Source: Sphingomonas sp. HF-S4
GTDB lineage: Bacteria; Pseudomonadota; Alphaproteobacteria; Sphingomonadales; Sphingomonadaceae
Reading direction: 5' to 3'
DNA: 64,000 nt
Assembly (NCBI RefSeq): GCF_032911445.1
Contig: NZ_JAWJEJ010000001.1
Span: 1,984,001 to 2,048,000 of the forward strand
In this document: one piece after another, positions 30,570-37,692 of the stretch
Layout of the letters: every line of letters starts with the position of its first letter
Numbering within the stretch: the stretch's first letter is position 1
The notes under the pieces: model-generated
The model's input: only the letters and a program-made list of their open reading frames with translations
Databases searched by the model: none
What the model was told of the DNA's origin: nothing
Position numbers and translations under genes: made by a program

Positions 30570-31852
30570 GCAAGCCCCTGGGCGGTCAGGAAGTCGGCGA
30601 CGCGCGCGACCATCGCGTCGTGGTTCCAGTTCTTCGCGTCGACCATGTCGGCATCCAGCGTCAGCACCGGCACGCCCGCCGCTTCGAGCGACGCGGCGGT
30701 CATCTTGGTTCCCGATTGCGACAGGCGATTGTCCGGCGGCAGCAACACCATCGCCGCATCGATCCCGCACCGCTCCGCCTCGCTGACCATCCAGCCATTC
30801 ATCCAGGGCGGGAGATGCAGCACTTCGTTCATCGAGCAGATCCGGCTGGCCAGCGCGTCCATCGGCGCGCCCTGGATCTCGCGGACATATTGCGGGCCGG
30901 TGAAGGGCAGATACATCGACCAGACGAACACCGCGCCGAGCCGCTCCTCCAGCGCCTGATAGAAGCCCGGATCGTGCCAGACCCCGGCACCGATCCACAT
31001 CAGCCGCACCCGCTCGTCGGTCGCCGCGCCGAGGCCCTGCGCGATCTGCTCGTTGACTTCGTCGCGGAAACGCTTGGCGTGCGCCACCGCCCAGTCTGAC
31101 CCGCGATGCCATTGCGGGATCATCGTGTTGGGCATCTGCTCGGCGATCGAGACCGGGCAAGGCCGCGCGGCGCCGATCGCCTGCGCGGCTTCCCACAGAT
31201 AGCTCTCCTGCTCGTTGATCCGCTCCATCAGGTGGTGCAGCTTGGCCTCCTCGAAACGCCGCCCGGTGCGGTTTTCCAGCACCGTGATCAGGTCCCGCAT
31301 CTCGCGCACCAGCAAGGCGATGCGATCCGGATCATAGACGGTGCGCCAGTCGCTGTTCGAATGCCGGAACCACTCGGGATCCTTGTGCGGCCAACCCGGC
31401 GCCTCGAGCGGGAAGAATTCGGTGCCGAGCGCGTCGGCCCATTGCCCGAACACGTGCTGGATGCAGTCGCAGGTCAGCCGCGCGACGAGCACCGTCGGCT
31501 TGGGCAGCCCGCCCCAGGGCGCCGTCGCGGGATCGTTGGCGAGCGTGCACGCGAAGCCGAGCGAGCAGTATTTGCAGCTGTTCTCGGGATAGCCGTGATC
31601 GGCGAGCACCTGGAAGTAGCGCGAGGAGAGCTGCTTGGCCGCGATATAGGCCGACCACCATTGGTTGGTGACGATCGGGATATCCATCACATGGAAGATC
31701 TCGTGCGGGGTATCCGCCTGGACGATCGCGAAGGGCTGGCCCTCGTCGACGACCTGGCGGCGCAGGTCGGCGCCGAACGCCTTCTGGTACGCCGTCGCCT
31801 CGACGGTGCAGGCCAGCGTCTTGCGGCTGCGCTGTCCGGTGGGCTGATTCAC
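30566..31852 (-). CDS. 2-hydroxyacyl-CoA dehydratase family subunit, cysteine-bearing
   Basis: This 428-residue protein resembles the HgdA/HgdB/BcrB-BcrC/FldB-FldC family. Early in the protein TPHEIFHVMDIPIVTNQWW (about residues 48-66) matches the family active-site lead-in. Cysteines that may hold an iron-sulfur cluster are in ENSCKYCSLGFAC (about 91-103) and LTCDCIQH (about 127-134), with a further Cys in ARPCPVS (about 232). It starts at a GTG overlapping the fused CoA-transferase by 4 bp. Family members remove water from (R)-2-hydroxyacyl-CoA or reduce aromatic acyl-CoA rings by one-electron chemistry and need an ATP-driven activator, which I do not find in this window. Confidence 0.75.
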   Translation of the reverse strand: MNQPTGQRSRKTLACTVEATAYQKAFGADLRRQVVDEGQPFAIVQADTPHEIFHVMDIPIVTNQWWSAYIAAKQLSSRYFQVLADHGYPENSCKYCSLGFACTLANDPATAPWGGLPKPTVLVARLTCDCIQHVFGQWADALGTEFFPLEAPGWPHKDPEWFRHSNSDWRTVYDPDRIALLVREMRDLITVLENRTGRRFEEAKLHHLMERINEQESYLWEAAQAIGAARPCPVSIAEQMPNTMIPQWHRGSDWAVAHAKRFRDEVNEQIAQGLGAATDERVRLMWIGAGVWHDPGFYQALEERLGAVFVWSMYLPFTGPQYVREIQGAPMDALASRICSMNEVLHLPPWMNGWMVSEAERCGIDAAMVLLPPDNRLSQSGTKMTAASLEAAGVPVLTLDADMVDAKNWNHDAMVARVADFLTAQGLA

Positions 31853-33933
31853 TCGAATACTCCCGCTTCCCTGAGCGACTGGATGCGCGCCGGCGAAAGC
31901 CCGCAAATCTCGCGCGCCACGATTTCGCTGTGCTCGCCCATCCGCGGCGCGCGGAACGGCGTGAACCGATCGCGCGACAGGCGGATCGGCGTGGCGACAT
32001 GGCCGAAGCTGCCGAGCAGCGGGTGGTCGAGCGTCGCCAGCGCGGCACGATATGCGAGCTGCGGATCGCGCTCGATCATGTCCTGCGCATCCTGGACCAC
32101 GCCTGCGGCGATGCCCGCGCGCTGCAGGGTCTCGGCAATCGCATGATCCTCGCGCACGGCGCACCAGCCCGCGACGTCGCCGCCGGTGATCGCGTCGAGC
32201 GCGGCCCGATCGGCTTCGTCGAATAGGCTGATCGCCGCCCAACGATCCTCGCCCGCAGTGGCAAACACGTCCTGGAGCGGCACGTTGCGATCGGCATTGC
32301 CGGCACGCTGCGGCCGCTCGCCAGCCTTGGCCCCGGCAAGGTAGTCGCGCATCTGCTGCGCGCAGATCTCGTACATCGCCGCGTCGATATGCCCGCCCCG
32401 CCCGGTCTCGCGGCGATGCTGGAGCGCCGCCGCGACAGTGGCGGCCATCACATAGGGCACGATCACGTCACCATAGGGCACCGCGCCCGGGATCACCGGA
32501 TCGCCATCGGCATAGCCGGTGAGGTAGGTTCGGCCGGACAATGCGCCGCCGGTGCCGTCGACTCCCCATTCCTTCGCCAGCGGCCCGGTCTGGCCGTAGA
32601 CGCTGCCCGATACCATCACGATGCCGGGGTTCCTGGCGGCGAGGCTGTCATAGTCGAGACCGAGCTTGGCCATCGTGCCCGGCGAGAAATTCTCGACCAC
32701 GACATCGGCCCAGTCGATCAGCGGATCGAGGATCTCGCGTGCGCCCGGCGCCTTCATGTTGAGCGACAAGCTTCGCTTCGAGCTGTTGAGATGGGCAAAC
32801 CACGGCTTGTCGTCCAGCTCGCCCGCGCGCGATGCGGAAACCTGGACGTCGAGGCGCGAGAGATCGGGCCGGGTGCGGCTCTCGACCTTGACGATCTCGG
32901 CGCCGAGATCGCCGAGAGTCTTGGTCGTGATCGAGCCGACCAGCGCCCAGGCGAAGTCGAGCACGCGCACGCCGGCAAGCGGCCCCGGACGTTTGCCGGT
33001 GTGCACCGCAGGCGCGGCGACTCCCGTCCCTTCGCGCAGGATCGCGAAACGTTCGGGCAGCCCCGACGCCGTATCGAAGAAACCGCGCGCGGCGAGGTGC
33101 GGGTCGGCGAGCACATCGGCCGGCTCGTTGACGACGCAGGCGTTGATCCCGCGCCGCCGCCCCTCGGTCGCGATCTCGGCCTTGGTTCGCGTTGCGAAGA
33201 AGGCGCCGATCGCGGTTTCCCACAGCGCACGCGTCTGCGCCGGCAGGGTCGAACGGTTATAGGCCAGCCAATCGGTGCCGTGGAGCGGGTTGTCGATCCC
33301 GACCTCGTCCATCCAGTCCGAAAGGCCCTGGTTGGCCGGCGCGCCGAGCCGCCCCGTCATCAGCGAATGGAAGCACCAGCCATCGGCAAGCTTCCAGATC
33401 GCACGCACCGTTGCCTTGCCATAGGCCAGCGCTCCGCCCACCCGCTCGAGCTTGCGCCGGTCGAACTGCCAGACGAGGATACCGTTGACGTTGCGGCTGA
33501 ACGCGACTTGCTGGATCGACACATCGACGTGCTGACCCTTGCCATGCACGCCCCGCGCATGATGCGCCGCCATTGCGCCGGCGGCTGCGACCATGTCGGC
33601 GTGGAAGGTGCAGGCATCGCCGGCTTCCTTGACCGGCGGACGGCCACGCTCGCCGGTCACCCGCAGTGCCCCGCCCATCGCCGACGCGACGAACTCGCCG
33701 CCGCGCCAGTCGCTGCGCGGGCCATCGGATCCGAACGCCGTGACCGACACATGGACCGCCGTTTCGGGGACGACGATATCGCCCAGCCCATTCAGCCCCA
33801 GATCGTCGATGACGAAGCTCGCGCCCTCGACGCTCCCGCCCAGCTCGGCGCCGAGCGAGGCGAGCATCCGCGCCAATGGCCGCTCCGCCATGCCGCCGAG
33901 CGTTGCGACGCGATGTCCCTCAAGCGGCTTCAC
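31849..33933 (-). CDS. Fused double class III CoA-transferase (two CaiB/BaiF halves)
   Basis: This 694-residue protein is about twice the usual length. The N-terminal half (about 1-335) is CaiB-like but divergent, lacking a clear N-terminal Rossmann CoA motif (VKPLEGHRVATLGGMAERP), with GKGQHVDVSIQQVAF near 130-144. The C-terminal half (about 340-694) is canonical: GPLAGVRVLDFAWALVG, GAEIVKVESRTRPD, VVENFSPGTMAKLG, and PYGDVIVPYVMAATVAAALQ with the catalytic-type Asp. Class III enzymes are interlocked dimers, so the fusion may be a pseudo-heterodimer. The GTG start overlaps the next gene upstream by 4 bp. Confidence 0.85.
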   Translation of the reverse strand: MKPLEGHRVATLGGMAERPLARMLASLGAELGGSVEGASFVIDDLGLNGLGDIVVPETAVHVSVTAFGSDGPRSDWRGGEFVASAMGGALRVTGERGRPPVKEAGDACTFHADMVAAAGAMAAHHARGVHGKGQHVDVSIQQVAFSRNVNGILVWQFDRRKLERVGGALAYGKATVRAIWKLADGWCFHSLMTGRLGAPANQGLSDWMDEVGIDNPLHGTDWLAYNRSTLPAQTRALWETAIGAFFATRTKAEIATEGRRRGINACVVNEPADVLADPHLAARGFFDTASGLPERFAILREGTGVAAPAVHTGKRPGPLAGVRVLDFAWALVGSITTKTLGDLGAEIVKVESRTRPDLSRLDVQVSASRAGELDDKPWFAHLNSSKRSLSLNMKAPGAREILDPLIDWADVVVENFSPGTMAKLGLDYDSLAARNPGIVMVSGSVYGQTGPLAKEWGVDGTGGALSGRTYLTGYADGDPVIPGAVPYGDVIVPYVMAATVAAALQHRRETGRGGHIDAAMYEICAQQMRDYLAGAKAGERPQRAGNADRNVPLQDVFATAGEDRWAAISLFDEADRAALDAITGGDVAGWCAVREDHAIAETLQRAGIAAGVVQDAQDMIERDPQLAYRAALATLDHPLLGSFGHVATPIRLSRDRFTPFRAPRMGEHSEIVAREICGLSPARIQSLREAGVFE

Positions 33934-34808
33934 GCAGACAACTCCTCGATAAATTTCCGGATTTCCTGAGGCGCGCCATCCCGCGCCGCCCAATCGCGCC
34001 GCGTGAGGATGCGCGCCGGCACCTCCGCGGCCTGCAGCGCCGCGCGGATCGCCGGCACGTGCCACACGCGGGCCTCGTCTTCCTCGGTGTACCAGAGCAC
34101 CACCGCTTTTGCCGCCGTGGCTTCTACGCGCTCGATCACCGTCGCCGCCTTGTCGCCGAAACCGCGTTGGTCGTCGGGCCAGGCATGGAGCTGACGGCCA
34201 ATCGCCGCCACGGGGTCTTCGGTGGCCTCGTCCACCAGCGGGCCGGCATCGTGCCAAAGCTCGGACAAGGTCGGCCCGACCGCCGAGAACCCGGCAGCCT
34301 CGATCGCATCGTGCAGGCGCCGGTCGGGCGGCGGCGAGCCGCTCAACAGGCAGACGCGCGCGCCCGCTTCGTAGATCGCGGCGCGGCGCTGCACATTGGT
34401 GGCGAGGATCGCGCCTTCGAGCGCATAGGCATTCACGTCGAGGCGATCGGCCAGCCTGCGCGTCGCCGCGATCGTGTGGTCCACGCTGCTCGGGCGCTGG
34501 ACCTTGGCGATGTCGAGCAGGAACGGCTCGGGCCCTTTCAGCGTCCCCGCCCGCTGCAGCTCGCAGATATAGTAATACAGGCGCTGGGCGGTATCGTCGG
34601 TGCGGCTGAACACCATGAGATCGAGGTCGTCGAACGCGCCCTCGGACCAGTGTTCGAGCACTGCCCGCGCCCAGGCCGAGAATTTGCTTTCGAGCCAGCG
34701 ATCCGCCGCGGGCGTCGCGCGATCGGCGTCGAGCGCGACCGGCCCGCGATAACGTCCGGTAGCGGCGAAAAGGTCTTGGGGCAGCCCGGGCCCGATACTC
34801 GCGATCAT
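33930..34808 (-). CDS. Second 2-hydroxyacyl-CoA dehydratase-like subunit, cysteine-poor
   Basis: This 292-residue protein looks like a distant partner of the dehydratase-like protein at 30566: LVFSRTDDTAQRLYYYICEL (about residues 74-93) matches the segment where family members carry a cluster Cys, here replaced by Asp/Asp, and VEATAAKAVVLWYTEEDEARVWHVPAI (about 228-254) corresponds to the CxxD-type segment without cysteines. Only two cysteines remain in the protein. The ATG giving MIASIGPGL is used; longer starts overlap the TRAP gene. The CoA-transferase GTG overlaps its stop. Likely a non-cluster subunit; low similarity makes this tentative. Confidence 0.55.
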   Translation of the reverse strand: MIASIGPGLPQDLFAATGRYRGPVALDADRATPAADRWLESKFSAWARAVLEHWSEGAFDDLDLMVFSRTDDTAQRLYYYICELQRAGTLKGPEPFLLDIAKVQRPSSVDHTIAATRRLADRLDVNAYALEGAILATNVQRRAAIYEAGARVCLLSGSPPPDRRLHDAIEAAGFSAVGPTLSELWHDAGPLVDEATEDPVAAIGRQLHAWPDDQRGFGDKAATVIERVEATAAKAVVLWYTEEDEARVWHVPAIRAALQAAEVPARILTRRDWAARDGAPQEIRKFIEELSA

Positions 34809-34810
34809 GG

Positions 34811-36118
34811 TCAATTTCCGATCCAGCCTGGCAGCCACAGCGCCATCGCCGGGAAAAGGATGATCAACAGGAGGTGCACGAAGTCGCTCGCGAGGAACGG
34901 CAGCACGCCCTTGAAGATGCGGTTGATCGGCACGTCCTTGGCGACGCCCTGGATGACGTAGAGGTTCATGCCGAGCGGCGGATGGACGAAGCCGATCTCC
35001 ATCGCCCGGGTCAGGAAGATGCCGAACCAGATCGGCGTCATTCCCGCCTCGGCGACGATCGGCAGCAGGATCGGGGTGGTCAGCAGCATCAGCGCCAGCC
35101 CGTCCAGCACCGAGCCGAGCAACAGCAGGAACACCGCGATCAGCAGCAAGGTGCCCAGCGATCCCAGATCGAGCGCCCGCACCGCCGCGCCCAGCGCGTC
35201 GGGCAATCCGGTGACGCTGACGAACACCGAGAAGATCAGCGCGCCGATGATGACGAGCAGGATCAGTCCGCTGGTTTCCAGCGTGCTGGCGAACGCGTCC
35301 TTGAGCATCGCGCGGTTCAGCCGGCCGCGGATTGCGGCGATGGCGAATGCGCCGGTGGCACCGATCGCCGCGGCCTCCGACGGGCTGACCCAGCCGATCG
35401 CGATGCCGCCGATCACCAGCGCGATCATCAACAGCATGTCCCAGATCCGGGCGAGCGCCCTGCCGCGCTCGGCCCAGCTTGCACGCTCGCTGGTCGGCCC
35501 CAATTCGGGGCGCAGCCGCACCACGATCCAGATCACCAGCATGTAGAGCAGCATCTGGGTGATGCCGGGAATGATCGCCGCCGTGAACAGCGTGCCGATC
35601 GATTGCTCGGCGATGATCCCGAAGACGATCAGCGCGCCAGAGGGCGGGATCATCTGGCCAAGCGTCCCGCCTGCCGCGACCGATCCGGTCGCCAGCGCAT
35701 CGTCATAGCCGCGCTTGCGCATCTCGGGGAGCGCCACCATCCCGACCGTCGCCGCCGTCGCCAGGCTGGAGCCGTTGATCGAGCCGAAGCCTGCGCAGCC
35801 GCCGATCGCAGCATAAGCCAGTCCGCCGCGGCGATGCCCGACGAACTTCGCCGCGGCGTCGAACAGATCGCGGCTGGCATTGGCGGCGAAGAACAATTGC
35901 GCCATCAGCAGGAACAGCGGCAGCGTGCCGAGCTCGTATTTGGTGAGCACTTCGATCACCACCACGCCCGACTTGATCAGCGCCGGTTCGAGCCCGAGCA
36001 CGATCACGAGCCCCCCCAGCCCGACCAGCCCGAGCGCCGCGCCGATCCGCAGCCCGAACAGCAGCAGGGCGAGCAACAGGAGGACGCCGAGCAGCCCGAT
36101 CGCAGGAGTCGCCATCAT
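34811..36118 (-). CDS. TRAP transporter large membrane subunit (DctM family)
   Basis: This 435-residue, roughly 12-TM protein of the TRAP large permease family has LPLFLLMAQLFFAANASRDLFDAA (about residues 66-89), GCAGFGSINGSSLATAATVG (about 105-124), MIPPSGALIVFGIIAEQSIG (about 152-171) and IGFVHPPLGMNLYVIQG (about 384-400). The ATG overlaps the DctQ stop by 4 bp. With DctQ and the lipoprotein DctP it forms a Na+/H+-driven importer for carboxylates in the inner membrane. Genes for two enzymes separate it from DctP, but the whole run is one operon. Confidence 0.93.
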   Translation of the reverse strand: MMATPAIGLLGVLLLLALLLFGLRIGAALGLVGLGGLVIVLGLEPALIKSGVVVIEVLTKYELGTLPLFLLMAQLFFAANASRDLFDAAAKFVGHRRGGLAYAAIGGCAGFGSINGSSLATAATVGMVALPEMRKRGYDDALATGSVAAGGTLGQMIPPSGALIVFGIIAEQSIGTLFTAAIIPGITQMLLYMLVIWIVVRLRPELGPTSERASWAERGRALARIWDMLLMIALVIGGIAIGWVSPSEAAAIGATGAFAIAAIRGRLNRAMLKDAFASTLETSGLILLVIIGALIFSVFVSVTGLPDALGAAVRALDLGSLGTLLLIAVFLLLLGSVLDGLALMLLTTPILLPIVAEAGMTPIWFGIFLTRAMEIGFVHPPLGMNLYVIQGVAKDVPINRIFKGVLPFLASDFVHLLLIILFPAMALWLPGWIGN

Positions 36119-36567
36119 GCGGTCCTCCGCGCGAACGCACGGCGCAGCACCAGCACCAGCGCGACCGCAAGGCTGATATTGGCGAACAGCCGCATCCAGC
36201 GCCACGGCACGCCGATGATCTCGCTCACCTCATGGCTCGCCCAGAGATCGATCGAGAGCCACACCGAACCGGCGAGCACGCACAGCAGGAACAGCGCCAT
36301 CAGCACGTCGCAGAGTTGCTCGACGCGCCGCCGCATCTCGGGCCGCAGCCGATCGACAATCAACTGCACCTTGGCGTGGCGATCGGCGAGCGTGGCGGCG
36401 ATCAGCGCGATGCTGCCGGCCACCAGGACCGCCGCCTGGACGAGTTCGATCGATCCGCGCAGCGGCCAGCCGATCTGGCGGCCGATGACCGCGAAGGTAT
36501 CGGCCGCAGTCGCTGCGATCAGCGCTACGCCGCCGATCCAGATCATTGCGCTACGAACAGGGTTCAC
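36115..36567 (-). CDS. TRAP transporter small membrane subunit (DctQ family)
   Basis: This 150-residue protein has four predicted TM helices and the DctQ pattern DTFAVIGRQIGWPLRGSIELVQ (about residues 23-44) and LADRHAKVQLIVDRLRP (about 60-76). It starts at a GTG overlapping the CapA stop by 4 bp and ends overlapping DctM. It is the accessory subunit of the TRAP importer. Confidence 0.88.
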   Translation of the reverse strand: MNPVRSAMIWIGGVALIAATAADTFAVIGRQIGWPLRGSIELVQAAVLVAGSIALIAATLADRHAKVQLIVDRLRPEMRRRVEQLCDVLMALFLLCVLAGSVWLSIDLWASHEVSEIIGVPWRWMRLFANISLAVALVLVLRRAFARRTA

Positions 36568-37679
36568 AGGGCCTCCGTCACGGTGCCGTCGGACGCGATG
36601 CGGATCGCCGGCAAGCCGGCATCGCGGGTGATGCGCTCGACATAGCTGCGGATCGCCGCGCCGCGCGCTTCGTCGGCCAGCACCGGGCGGCCCGGCGCCT
36701 CCACATGGACCGGAACGATCGCAGCGGACACCCCGCCCTCCCCGTCAAAGCATAGCCGGCCGAGAAAGGCATGGACGGCTTCAGGATGAAAGGGCGCCAG
36801 AGGATAGGCCGGATCGGGCTCGAACCCGAACATCTGCTTGCGCCGCTCGGCCCATTCGCGGCGCGCCGGGTGGTCCTGCGCCGGACTGAGCGCGGACGTG
36901 ACCACACAGGCATTGCCGAGCCCGTGGAAGATCGGCCGTCCGCGATGGAACTCGATGCCGCGCACGATATGCGCATGATGCCCCAGCACCGCATCCGCGC
37001 CCGCTTCGATCGCCGCATGCGCGAGCGGGCGCTCATATGGCGCGAGCCGTGCGGGGACGTGCACGATGCCCTTGTGAAGCGCGACGAGGACGATATCCGC
37101 CCGGTCCCGCGCCGCCGCGATATCCTCGGCAAGCATGGCGAAGGCTTCGGGGCTCGCAGTTTCGAGCGATGCAGCCGGCGCGATCGGCAATCCGTCGGCG
37201 GTCTCGACGCGGAGATAGGCGGCGCCTGCCTTGGCATCGCCTGCCCAGCCGATCTCCGGCCCGACGCAATTATAGCTGAGCAAGGCGACGCGCCGGCCCG
37301 CCACTTCGCGGATCGCTGGCCGGCGGGACGCCGCGAGCGTCGCCCCTGCTCCGGCATGAGCGATCCCCAGCGCGTCGAGACCGGCGATCGTGTCTTCGAT
37401 ACCCTCGGGTCCGCAATCGGCGATGTGATTGCCGGCCAGGCTGAGCATGCCGAACCCCGCCTCGCGGATCGCCGCGAGGTTCTCGGGCGGCGCGCCCGGT
37501 GCGGGGACGTCTCCCTTCATTTCGGTGCCCCGGCTGGTATGGGGCACTTCCAGATGCGCGACGGCGAGATCGGCGGGGCGGATCGCGGGGACGATGCCCG
37601 CGATCCAATAGCCGGGATCGGGCTCGTCCAGAACCAGATCCCCGCCCACCACGACTTCCAAAACGCGTTTACTCGCCAT
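36564..37679 (-). CDS. CapA-family metallophosphoesterase-like protein (copy 1)
   Basis: This 371-residue protein of the PGA_cap/CapA calcineurin-like fold has the metal motifs GGDLVLDEPD (about residues 12-21), AGNHIADCGPEG (about 82-93), LHKGIVHV (about 203-210) and LGHHAHIVRGIEF (about 234-246). The start is the ATG giving MASKRVLEV; the longer frame overlaps the receptor. It has no signal peptide, so it should be cytoplasmic, unlike membrane CapA in poly-gamma-glutamate export, and no capsule genes are near. It lies between a TonB receptor and TRAP genes; a second copy is at 52235 in an analogous operon. Substrate unknown. Confidence 0.85.
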   Translation of the reverse strand: MASKRVLEVVVGGDLVLDEPDPGYWIAGIVPAIRPADLAVAHLEVPHTSRGTEMKGDVPAPGAPPENLAAIREAGFGMLSLAGNHIADCGPEGIEDTIAGLDALGIAHAGAGATLAASRRPAIREVAGRRVALLSYNCVGPEIGWAGDAKAGAAYLRVETADGLPIAPAASLETASPEAFAMLAEDIAAARDRADIVLVALHKGIVHVPARLAPYERPLAHAAIEAGADAVLGHHAHIVRGIEFHRGRPIFHGLGNACVVTSALSPAQDHPARREWAERRKQMFGFEPDPAYPLAPFHPEAVHAFLGRLCFDGEGGVSAAIVPVHVEAPGRPVLADEARGAAIRSYVERITRDAGLPAIRIASDGTVTEAL

Positions 37680-37692
37680 CCCGCTCCGACCC

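Noticed and set aside
34874..36631. Long plus-strand frame opposite the TRAP genes
   Set aside because: Translation is dominated by Gln/Arg/Asp repeats produced by the complement of TM-helix codons; not a real protein.
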